From Pseudoscleropodium purum (Eukaryota; Streptophyta; Bryopsida; Hypnales; Brachytheciaceae): DNA of 64,000 bases. Under the pieces are notes generated by a model. It had not been told where the DNA came from. It made no database searches and saw only the letters and a list, made by a program, of their open reading frames with translations. A program made the position numbers and the translations under genes. This document shows, one piece after another, positions 34,194-44,760 of the stretch; positions within the stretch are counted from its first letter, which is position 1; every line of letters begins with the position of its first letter. Where the stretch lies: the NCBI GenBank assembly GCA_963969395.1, contig OZ017796.1, forward strand, positions 40,104,243-40,168,242, given 5' to 3'.

Positions 34194-35131
34194 TTAAATG
34201 CCAGCATCACTGCTACCATGGTGTCCAGGAAGCTTCTCCTTGACCTTTTCCATGATGCCCTTCTTCGGTGGGGCATTGGGATCTGAATGCGTGACGCTGC
34301 CATCGGCAGTCTGGTGCTGCCCTGGCAGCTTCTGCTTGATCTTGTTCACCAGCCCGTCCTTCTTCGCTCTGTGGATGGGCGCTGTAACAAAACAGCAAAC
34401 AACCATCTTTCTGTCAATCCTGAACCTGAAAATACCTGACAGCGTTCCGACTACGAACGGAACGCATCTACCTCTATCTATAATTTTTTTTGGAGAGAAG
34501 ATGGGGTTTCAAACCACTCACCACTTCCCCCAGGTTGGGAGCACTCAGCCCTAAATATTTGCCTCCTACTTGAAACTATGCAGTATCAGTACTACGTGCG
34601 GTTGATTTTCATAAAAACTGTCGAAAGCAGGAGATTGTGGATATACCAAGAGGAAAGCACAACTGAAACCCTATTCTCAATAAATGATAATCTTGCGGCC
34701 TAGAGAAGGCTGGAGATCAGCTTACATGTATCCTCGGCACCCCAGCCATCGCCGGCAGGCACGGTCTCTATGCCGTGCGGTGCCTTATCGAAATTCGACT
34801 CCGTGGGATCCGCAAGAGTGCTGTAGGAGCGACTGTCCTTCGTCTCTCCCAACTGAGGATCGGCTCCCTCACGTCCATAACCTCCCGTCTTCCCCTCCAG
34901 CCCAAACTGCGTCTGCTCACTGGTCCCATGATCGAACGTGCCACCTTCCTTCAAGTCGCCATAGCCGGACTTCGGCCCTCCGACGCCGCTGTCCGTGTCG
35001 CCATAGCCAGAAGAAGAATTCGGAGTCTCTTTCCCTTCCTTGAAGCCGAACTCGTCCTGGTGCGCGTTGTAGGTCGAAGTAGGCTTGTCGCCCTGACGGA
35101 TGTAGCCACTCTGCTCGTTGTACTCCGCCAT
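34194..35131 (-). CDS. Dehydrin with two K-segments
   Basis: Two exons, 34726-35131 and 34194-34381, join across a GTAAGC...ACAG intron of 344 bases (codon T|CG) to give 197 residues. The protein is hydrophilic, rich in G, D, E, S and T, and has no membrane segment. Two lysine-rich K-segments sit at the C-terminal end: KKDGLVNKIKQKLPGQH (about 142-158) and KKGIMEKVKEKLPGHH (175-190), matching the dehydrin consensus KKGIMDKIKEKLPG. Near the N-terminus, QDEFGFKEG resembles a degenerate Y-segment, and GYGD motifs recur. K-segments fold as amphipathic helices on membranes and proteins during drying or cold. The start MAEYNEQSGY is preferred over the in-frame upstream GTG codon. A TATA box lies at 35,298. 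Confidence 0.93.
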
Positions 35132-35297
35132 CACTCCCACTTTCGCAAACTATTCCACAAAGAAGGCTTGCAACCCAAAATCAGTCGTCGTCTCAAATCT
35201 GACAGCAGTGTCTACAACAAATTGTATGGAAAACTCTGTTGGAAGCTTGGAATTGATGATATCTTATGTGGTACTAGATAGGGGAAAGGAACGAAGG

Positions 35298-35306
35298 TTT
35301 TATATT
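35298..35306 (-). promoter_or_regulatory. TATA box of the dehydrin gene
   Basis: AATATAAAA on the minus strand about 170 bases upstream of the dehydrin ATG, which would leave a 5' UTR of about 135 bases. Further upstream, a CCACGCGG motif (about 35,392) and an ACGTG core (35,481) are candidate ABA or stress elements. Confidence 0.5.
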
Positions 35307-36724
35307 GTCGGGGAGTGGGGACTGTTGGATTGTGGTTCATGAGATTGGAGGTGTAAAGATCAGAAAAAAAGTGGCACGCTCTGAATGGGCGCCGCGTGGT
35401 GAGCAGGTGCCAGGTGGGGGCGAGAGAAGTCGACAAGTGTTAGTTTGCGTGATCTAGCCGAGTCTCACTGGAGGGCCTGAACGTGACCCAGTACTGAGAT
35501 GTGGAATCCGAAAGTTTTGGACTCTAGATTTCAGTTCCTTCAACAGATGCAATTTGCTGCATTGGATCTTGCGCTTTGAAGAGGGAGGAGGCATTGCATC
35601 AACACAGGCTACATCTACAATGAATGGCATTCCTGCTACATCTACTTGTCTCTAGTTGTATGAAGTGAGTAAGTTTGGATAATTCTTTATGTATGGTGTT
35701 TGTTGATGCTCGAAACTCTTATGTGTAGTTATTAACATTATTAAGCAAGTGAATGATTCTTCAAGGTAAATGGCTAGAGAGGCAAGTACTTTGCAGTTGT
35801 TTTGACTGTAAACCTTGAGCAAAACGAGATCAACAAGCTACGAGGGCCTCAGCTCTGTTGTTCACAGAAGACATCCCTCTTACATTGGATAATAACGCAA
35901 TGTCAATGATAGTCCCTAAACATGAAACAAACTACATCTACAGTGCAACTATAGCACGAAAATAGACATCAAAGATTCTCGTAACTTTGAAGTTGCACTG
36001 CAAAAGGGATAAAAACATCTTACAGTGTTGCTTCATGCTGCTTGTTTATGATAACTTGAGTCGTCACTCTCAAAAAAGATTCTCTTAGGGTTTATTATGA
36101 TGATTCTAACCAGTTTTGGAAGATTCTGGGAGTTGGGCCCTTGAGCATTCAAATTCAGGGCGGCACATGTTACCCAAGAGAAAATTTGTTGCAAACTAAG
36201 TCTGTTTCAATCGATACATATTTCATTCCACACATAGGGTTCAGCGTAGTAAAACCATTACGGACTTGAACCGGTCTCCGATACTAACCTCTGATACAAA
36301 CAACTCACCTACTTATTCGTAATATGTCTCTTGCCCATTGAACTTTCAATGGAACTGGAATTGTCTACAGCCATTAATCCACTATACCGGTAGACCGAAG
36401 TGGAGGATTAAAAATGTCCGATAAATGAGTTTCAAGGTTCTTGTAGAAACGAAGAACGCGCCTGTTCATCATTTCTTGGCTGACGACCTCCGTGAAAGAT
36501 CTCGTCCTTCAGGGTTAAACAAGTCTACGACCTCCCACTCCGAAATTACATTTTAAACTCATACATACTAGTGATAATAATCTGATCTCACCATATTTGG
36601 CTCCTGCAGCCAAGTGATCTCTCCGAAGTTCTATACATCTTCCGCAAATCACAGTCTTACATATACTTAAACATGCTTAAACTGACACAATAATATGAAT
36701 CTCAAATCACCGAATGGGCTCCGT
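35307..36724. other. Dehydrin promoter and intergenic DNA
   Basis: Upstream region of the dehydrin gene and 3' region of the jacalin-like gene. No gene or clear repeat was recognised. Confidence 0.5.
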
Positions 36725-39083
36725 CTATCCCGACATGCACACCCCGATTTGGGTGAGATGGGTCTTGTTGTTGGCTCCAAAGAGGCCGACCACGTAGCCC
36801 TTGTTCTTGGGCGAGAAGAAGGATGTCTTGCCCGGATTATCAGAGTTGCCCCAGATGTACTGGTTGTTGTTGCTGTCAAAAAACGATATGGTGACCAGCC
36901 CATATTTGTCGTTGTAAGTTCCGCCCACTTGCGTGTATGGCACGTTGTTGGGGTTTTTCACGGGCCATTTAAACTGCACAGAAACCAAATGTTCCAGTCC
37001 ATTAGGAGAGTCTTCTTTGCAATCAATGAACTAGATAACCTCCGAGAGGCTCACATCACAAGCAAGACGCAATGATCAGTTGTTTCATTGAGTCTTGTAG
37101 CATTCAAGCTTGCACTTTTTTTGGTATGTTCGAATGACTCAAGTTGAGCAAAATGGGTTATGAACCAGAGAATCTTCCAGGCTAGGCAAGTTCGGACAGA
37201 AGATTTTAGAACATAACCTCAATGGAGTTCAGTAGATCATGTGGAGGTTTTCTTGAGTCCAGTTATATTTACGTTACAATGAACAAACACACATTATTCT
37301 TTGTGTGATTCAAGTAATATAAATTTTGAATTTAGCTTCTGCATTACGCTTTTCATGATAGGGTTAGACATTTTCAACAGAACTGCGGACCCTTATTTCT
37401 GGACGTAGACTCGTAGAGGGAGTATGATGAAGCCATGAGAGGTTTACCGGGAGACTTACCGTGGCTTTCTGTCGACCTGTGACGGTGCCGTGCGAGAACG
37501 TGACGAAGGAGGGCGTTTGCTGGTCCTGGGTGAGGAAGCTCACCCACTCCGTCTTGATGCCCTTCACGCCCGTGTTGGTGAAGCTGATGAGAAACGAAGA
37601 CATGTTGGCGTGCTGCCCGTCCTGCCACCCCGTGGAGCCTTTGGGGATACTCCGAGGCCAAGGCCCGAACTTGAGCTTGCAGTCTTGGAAACGAACTGGA
37701 GGTCCTGTGGTAGCCAGCATTCGGGAGGGAGAGGCCGAACGGGCGCTGGACACATGGGTGGAGAGACTTGCTGCCAGAAGCTGGCATCACGGACTTTCAT
37801 TTGTTAGCCTTTGTTAGATATAAGGAGTGCACACCTACTAATTACAACTATAATTATGAGCATAGTTACTATTGTGAACCATTCATTATTTTTCATGGGA
37901 TCTTCAGTTACTGGCAACTGGAAGAGGATTCCAATGGACTTTGTTAAATGGGCTTTGTTTCGTTCTATGGCATGAACGTCAGACGTATTTGCAAAAGTAT
38001 TTAAACTAGCTAGATCACTTTCATTTTTTTAAATGAAGAGAAAGATGAATCCTCCTCGAGGATTCACTGAGGGATTCCCCTCTACATATGTCTTTTCATG
38101 ATCTCAGCAATTTGCAATAGACATACAATCCATACTGTCTACAAAGACGAATTATAACTTTGAATGTACGCCAGTTCCAGAGTCTGGTTGCTCAGGATCC
38201 CCGTAGACTTTGTTAGACAGGCATTGCATCATTCTGTGACATGAATGCTAAACGTATATGCGAAAGTACAAACTAGCACGCCAAACCGAAGCACGAATTC
38301 ACTTCAGTCTCAAAAATGAAGAGACATGAGCATCTTCCAGGAGGATTGCCTGAAGGATTTCCTTCTCACGTCTGATTCTACATACATGATCTTATCGTAA
38401 AAATAATCGGAAGCATAATTTCACTTCAATCCTAAGTTGACGCAAAAATGAAGAGCGAGCTCCTCTTCCTCGAGGATTTCCCCTCCACATCTGATGCTTG
38501 ACCATCTCAACAATTTGCACATAAAAGCATAATCCATACTATAGAGAGAACTGATAACTTTAGTTTTCCTAATTGGAATCCCACGTCAAAGCCCACATGA
38601 CAGTTGAGAGCAACACAAGAACAGACTTGTACCCGCAGTTCAATCCATACCATGGAGTGCACAATTCCAACGTCAAGCCAATCCAATCACTACCAATTCC
38701 AACTACGATTTTGTTGCGCAAGAAGAAACACCATCCGTGCCAACAACACATTTGGAAATCCACTCTACTCCACTCCGGAATTAAAACTATCAACAATACA
38801 TTTTGTTGGAGAATACACAGAATCCACACTACAGAGAAAACTTACAATCAATTCTTTAACTGTGATTTCCGTTACTTAGGATCCCACATGACTGGCAGAA
38901 ACAACATAAGAAGTATGCACCCCTGTTCAATCCATACCACACTAGCTAGCTAGCTTGCAGATTCAATTCAAAGTGAAGCCAAATCCATTCCGAGAAAGTG
39001 AGATTGAAGTACAAAAGTGAATGGGATCGTAGCGCTTTGCTTACCGCAAGGAGCAACAGCTGAATCGTTCCCTTCGTCGCCAT
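36725..39083 (-). CDS. Secreted jacalin-like lectin domain protein
   Basis: Three phase-0 exons (39045-39083, 37460-37780, 36725-36973) give 202 residues. Exon 1 plus the start of exon 2 form a clean signal peptide (MATKGTIQLLLLA joined to LLAASLSTHVSSARS), which supports the join across the 1,264-base intron. The mature part looks like one jacalin-related lectin fold: KFGPWPRSIPKGSTGWQDG near its start, ISFTNTGVKGIKTEW in the middle, and YVVGLFGANNKTHLTQIGVC at the end, like the GFFGRSGxxLxxIGV ending of jacalins. Such lectins bind mannose or galactose glycans and often act in defence. The glycine-rich start is weaker than usual and sugar specificity is unknown. Another secreted beta-sandwich family remains possible. 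Confidence 0.65.
37900..38945. repeat. Degenerate tandem repeats inside jacalin-like intron 1
   Basis: Related segments recur at roughly 270-300-base spacing: GGACTTTGTTA near 37,934 and AGACTTTGTTAGACAG near 38,205; the CTCGAGGATT/GGAGGATT block near 38,055, 38,340 and 38,470; ATCCCAC...CATGAC and TTCAATCCATACCA near 38,578-38,650 and again 38,881-38,938. The intron seems to have grown by repeated tandem duplication. Confidence 0.55.
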
Positions 39084-39664
39084 AGCTCGGAATCGTCTCA
39101 TACAGAAGGGAAGAGTTGGAATCAAAGTGGGCAAGCTAGCTGGTGAGCTGGTCTGATGAGGAGCGCACTGAAGTTGGTCTCCGACTTATCTTAAACCCGG
39201 CTGCAACACTGCTGCGAAAAGAGCGGCGCTGGGTTGACTTTCGTGTACGTTGCAGTGGGTTGACATTTAGTATGGTGGGCCCCAGTGGTGGGCTGCTGAT
39301 GAGATTGGGCGGTGACAAAAGTCAATACTTTGACAGCTGTGTGTTGTACGGAATGAGTGCTGATGTAGGTACAGAGATTAAAAATTTTAACTCTTAACCC
39401 TGTAATGCTATCATAGACACTAAGTGTCCAATGGATGACAAAGAATTCTATGTCACATTTAACTACTTTTGGACTTTTGAAAGTCCAGAATTAATAATAG
39501 TCATCATGAGAAAAAAAATTATCATTCGGAAATAATGCAAAACATTGGGAAATCTATGCAAAATATCAGGGGAACTTCCCATCCTATGATTGGGGGACCC
39601 TACAATCTTTACTCCAAAATTCAATGAATAGTTCAAAAGTAGTTAAATGTGGTATATCTCCTAT
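39084..39664. other. Jacalin-like 5' flank and intergenic DNA
   Basis: A GC-richer promoter region runs to about 39,400, then AT-rich DNA. Nothing else recognised. Confidence 0.5.
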
Positions 39665-39903
39665 AGAGGACAAAAGTGCAACTATTCATCCTTGGATTTT
39701 ATTTGTAAAAAGGGAACATCTTCTACAATAGTTTGGCTTCCAATTAGTACTTTTCCATTTTTTTTAAGCGATTGATTCCCACAATAGTAAATGATGATTT
39801 CTTCGGAGACTAGCTCCGTCTTTACAAGGTTAAGTGCTCCGACATCCATATTTTAGATGATGAACAGAAGACTTATAGGAGCTATTTTGACTTAAGTCCA
39901 ACT

Positions 39904-40070
39904 AGGTAAACTACCCTATTACAGACAAGTGAGTGGGAGCAAGCCTATTATAGTGGGCAAAATTATAACGATGGTGTACATTTCAGAACTTTAATGTACA
40001 CCACCATTACAGTTTTACCTACAATGGGCTTGCTCCCACTCTGCCCATAATAGGATACTTTACTTTAACC
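39904..40070. repeat. Imperfect fold-back element
   Basis: Left arm 39,904-39,985 and right arm 39,990-40,070 pair over about 75 bases with mismatches. Shared blocks are GAGTGGGAGCAAGCC and GGTGGTGTACATT (left GATGGTGTACATT). Almost no loop. The element interrupts the 190-bp repeat series. Confidence 0.65.
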
Positions 40071-40317
40071 TCTCATTCATCCAATGTAATTTACGCCTAG
40101 GGTTGAGGCAGCTATGCTTCTTTTGAACTCATTCTGACAAAACTATCACAATGAGTTCAAAATCCAATTTTTCATTATTAAATCTCATAAGATATGAAGG
40201 TAATTAAAAATTAATTTAATTTTTGTGAGAAACCCACCCCCATTCTTCCACTTTGTAATTTTGAAATGAGGGCAAGATTGGCATTCAATATGGGATAAAT
40301 CCCCATACCACATCTAG

Positions 40318-40480
40318 TACAATATTTGTATCCCATATAATATCTATATACTATACAATGCAATATATCTATACCATATACTATTTGTATCCCATATAGA
40401 ATTTGTATCTCATACAATATTTGTATCCCATATTAATATATGTATTCTGTATATGTACCCATATTTCATAATCATATTCT
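40318..40480. repeat. AT-rich minisatellite
   Basis: Imperfect repeats of ATTTGTATCCCATAT and shortened variants, interspersed with TATATCTATACC-type units. Open frames across it are low-complexity artefacts. Confidence 0.6.
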
Positions 40481-41753
40481 ATATATGGATATGGATCTAC
40501 ATCTAGATCCGAATCTGGATCAATGACATCCGATGCTCCATCAACGATTTTTTTTGGAGGATCAACTAACCACATTCACTGGCATTTTTGATGTATTCGT
40601 AAAATCAGATCAACAATAGTTGGAGGGATTTTAATTTTTTTTAAATAATCGAAAATTGAGGTTGTCGGGGTGGCATGCATAAGGCTACTTGCCTCTTTTG
40701 GATACATTGTAACACTTGAATCTTGAAAAGACAACCTTCGTTAATGACCAATTTCATGAAATTCCAATGAATGATATTTTCGTACAAAGATATAAGCAAA
40801 AATGTGCAAAAATTCAATAAAGGATTGAGGCGTTAAGAGATTTGAGGACATAAGAATCATTTATTGTCAGATGAATGACAAAGAATCTTTTTATGTAGGA
40901 CAAAAGTGCAACTATTCATCCTCCAAATTTTGTATAAAAAGAAGAGGTCTTGTACAATAGTTTCACTTCCAATAAGCGCTTTTGGGTTTATTTCTTTTAA
41001 GCCAATAATTCACATTGTAGCAAAAAAGAATGATTTCCACGATCATCATTTTGTGTTTTAAGGGTTGAAGGACGTTGGGGCCATTTTTTGTTCGATGAAT
41101 GACATGAAATCCTTCTATACGAGACAAAAATACAACTATTCATTTTTCAAATTTTGTTGTGAAAAAGCCGGAGGTCTTCTATACTAGTTTAACTTTCAAT
41201 GATTGCCTTTGCATTTTCTTAAACCAATGATTTACGTGATACCTAAAGGAATGATTTCCATGATCACTGACCTATCATTTGGTTGACATTTGGATGAGGA
41301 TGTCCTTAGTAGTAGTGAATTATTTTTGTTTTCGTGGTGAAAACACAACAAAATGCAAGTAGCTTAGACAAATTGTCTAATTGTAATCCATATATATCTT
41401 TCACTCATCCACAATATTATCTAAGAATAAGAAACTTCATCCAAATAGTAGCAAATCTCACGATTTATAAGATGATTATGGCAAAATCATCCACTTTTTT
41501 CCTCATTTTTCTAATGTAATAAGAACCAATTCAAAAATCAAGTAAGATTTTGACAATTACTCAGCAACAAAAACTTCACTACTTACTAGGACCAATGATA
41601 CTACCCTACCACATAGTACTCTAATTTTTCACATTAGAGAGATTTGAAGCAAGGGGAGGGCCGTTTAAAGCATGTTTCCCTTGTTGTGAACCAAAGTACA
41701 CTATCAAAATTGTTAAATAATTAGATCATAATTTTTAAAATATTTTTTTACTA

Positions 41754-41790
41754 CTATCTAATGTGGTAGTCTTTATACCACATTAGATAG
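41754..41790. repeat. Short perfect hairpin
   Basis: CTATCTAATGTGGTA and its exact reverse complement TACCACATTAGATAG, 15 bases each, around a seven-base loop. Confidence 0.8.
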
Positions 41791-44400
41791 CCACTGCAAT
41801 TGAGTTATCACAATTTAGAACTCAAGGAACTTGTAGCCCTATAAAGAAGGTGAATCTCTTCTAATGCTACTTTGTAATTAGAAATGGAAATTTTTATTAT
41901 TGGAAGCGCATCACAATGTACTTAGAACAATTATAAAAACGCTCAAGGCTGAACATCTATCTAAGGTAATCTAATCCATTATGAACATAATGACTAGTAT
42001 GCTATATCCTGTGTTCTAATGATGTAACATTCATTTGACAAAACATGGGATATAAATAAGTTTGTCTTCTTCATGCAATGACTAATTTTTCACCAAACGT
42101 AATAAATATCAACACATATGAGATTTCTACAAATAGAGCATTGAATAGAACATGATTTTGTTCAACTTAGCAAAATAGTGGCTCCAACAATATGCATCAT
42201 GAAGATTCAAAGAATATGCAATAGTTTAGAGCAAGGTTGAAACTACAACATTCATGCTAAAAATGCAAAAATAGTTTTTAAATAAAATTTTAGAAAAATT
42301 GATTTGTCATGCTTAAACAAGTTTCAAAGTTGAGCAAAAAACACAACAATTGTGTTATTTACATATCCCAAACGGATTGCCATATTTCCTAACCTCCGCC
42401 CCAAATGTATATAGAACTTGTTCTCATTCGATAATTTAAACTTTAATTGGAAGGGGAGTTATAATTCAACATATTAATAATAATAGAATCATTACATAAA
42501 AAACGTTTGTGTTGATATTAAAAAGGATTTGCAATAATATCGTATTAGAAGCAAAACACACAAACCAAAAAACTCAAAATCCATGTCCTTTCTACCTTAC
42601 CACCATCATTTCCAAAATGAAAGCCTAAATAGGAAATTAAGGGATCCTTTATTTGTTTTACTTATACCAAAAAGCATTTGAATCCAAAAAGTGTCTAAGT
42701 TGAAAACACACAAAATCATCCTTGTTACCCATTCTTGTACAAGAAACTTTCATTAAAGTATTCTTCAAAAGCATCACTAAACCATCCCAATATTAAACTG
42801 TGATCATTCAACCATTGATTTCGGTTTTAGAACCAACTAAATGATGGTTTTAGTTGTCTAGGGAGTTTTCACTGTGAAATTTTTTAGAAATTACAAGTCA
42901 TCCAAAAATTCTAATTTCATTTTTGAAAATTCATCATCTTCAATTGGTAATACTACAAAATATGTCTCCAACTATAATAAATACCTTATTTTGATGGTTT
43001 TAGGTGTTTTCACCATCTACGGTAACTACATCTAAAATCGATTGAATAAGCTCTATGGTATAGCCACTGTTTGTATAAAATGATAAATATTTTTTGCACA
43101 TTGCAAAAGGACTATTAGTCGAACTGCAAGTGGTTCTATAACTTTTCATTGCATTGTAAATTAGTTACAAATTTTCAGAGATTCAAGGTGTATAGTGCTA
43201 AAAGAGTTACAAGTAGATGATGCCAAATCAAATTTGATACACATGAAGAAATGACATTAAAAAGAAGTTAAAACAACACCAAGTGCACCCAAAATTGACA
43301 ACTTGTAGAGTTGTCACCTCCACATTTCTATTAAAAAAGCTCCACACTACTCAAGATGCATATGCACCATTTTATGAATCTTCCTTGTTTTATTTTCCCT
43401 TCAATTCAGAGGAGCAATCCATTTTAGGTGTAGTTACCTTCTGTGCACTATCCAAAACAATCCACAATGGACTTTCTACCTTAAAGCAGGAACTCGAACT
43501 CCACTCGGGCATTTTTGAACCCCCCCTATAAATGGCATTGGAATGGATTAGAGGTGATTCTTATAGTCATTGGAAAATCGAGAAAAAATATTATTCATTA
43601 TTGCAAGAGCCAATCAATCTCCTTGCTTTTCCCCATTTCTTTTTAGAAGTTGTAGTGAACACTTTATGAAAGACCTAGGATCATAAATAGGGACCTACAA
43701 CACTTCTTGTTTAAAAATTCAAAACTAAATTAGAAATAATCCAAAAAATATGAAACAACTTGGAATTAAATGCCAATTCCTCTTGTCTTTCATACAAAAT
43801 TTACTGAAAAATCTTTTGAGAAGTTTCACCTACCCAAAATTCCAGTTCCAGTGCTTAAGTGGTTGACTTATGAGCCTCCAAACTTACCCCAACACCCAGA
43901 ATCGTCGTCGCTTGGAGTGAAGAACAAGTATGACAAGCCTGGTTCCGGTGACGCAGATGGAAACATCCTACGTAACTCAGCATCTTGACATTCGGTGCAG
44001 AAATATGTCAACTCTAAGATGAAGTGTCTGAGCAGCAACTGGTATGAGTCCGAGCACGGCCAGCCAGCCAGCACCCACGCAACACGCGTGGTAAGCTTAA
44101 ATTCCTGCATATAAAAATCTGAGGTGCTCTTCAAAACTGACAACCACTGATTGCGTAACAGAGTTCTGATGAAAAGTAGAATACATGGCTTTGTATAAGA
44201 TAAGGTAGGCATTAATGTATGATATCCTTCACAACAAGGAAACTCTTAGGATCCCGAGTCATCAATTAAGTTGAATTGTCAAGGCAACCACGCACTAAAT
44301 CTCTGTTTTCTATCACACAAAATAAGAATTCAATTTTGAGAAAAGATCTGTATTTCAACAAGACTAGATCAGTGATATTTTTTGGGGCGATGTGGCACCA
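41791..44400. other. AT-rich intergenic DNA with one ambiguous exon-like block
   Basis: Mostly featureless. At 43,888-43,983 the minus strand has an exon-like block (AG acceptor, GTAAGT donor) reading PGLSYLFFTPSDDDSGCW. The plus strand is also open and protein-like there (VKNKYDKPGSGDADGNI). Neither is recognised and only one can be real. Confidence 0.4.
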
Positions 44401-44419
44401 GAATGCACTACAAAAACCA

Positions 44420-44488
44420 CCCTGGCGAAATCAATATGGGAAAAAAAACCCGGGTTTTAGGGCTTAGGGAGCTACGAGTTCGCCAGGG
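44420..44488. repeat. 10-bp inverted repeat near the 5' side of BED/hAT-like copy 2
   Basis: CCCTGGCGAA at 44,420 and TTCGCCAGGG at 44,479 are perfect reverse complements about 50 bases apart. They lie 270-340 bases before the first coding frame. They may be part of an element end or a promoter palindrome. Confidence 0.4.
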
Positions 44489-44760
44489 TTTGATTATTGG
44501 GTATACGCTTCCGACTTGGTTTAATCTCCACTTCTCCTCCTTTCAATTCTGGTCGTTCATTGTTCGTTTTGTTTCGCAAAAATGTTGGCCCCGCGCCGTC
44601 ATGCAGGTTCCATGATTAGCATGCAGTTTAAATTGTCTTCCACCGCGCTTCATTTTCATGAGCGCACTTCTTCTCTCTCGCCTTGTTGTCATCGCAATTG
44701 CCACTTTGTCTTCAGTGTGTGCATTTGTGAATTACCTGCCTCTACTAACAATTGCACACC

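Larger units (their letters stand above)
39665..41285. repeat. Three diverged copies of a ~190-bp repeat
   Basis: Copies at about 39,665-39,830, 40,870-41,055 and 41,095-41,280. Each runs from GACAAAAGTGCAACTATTCAT through a TCTT-TACAATAGTTT block to AATGATTTCC. The last two are arranged in tandem about 220 bases apart. No coding capacity. Confidence 0.55.

Noticed and set aside
34684..35281. Plus-strand frames opposite dehydrin exon 1
   Set aside because: Antisense of the GC-rich dehydrin exon; the minus frame encodes canonical K-segments after splicing.
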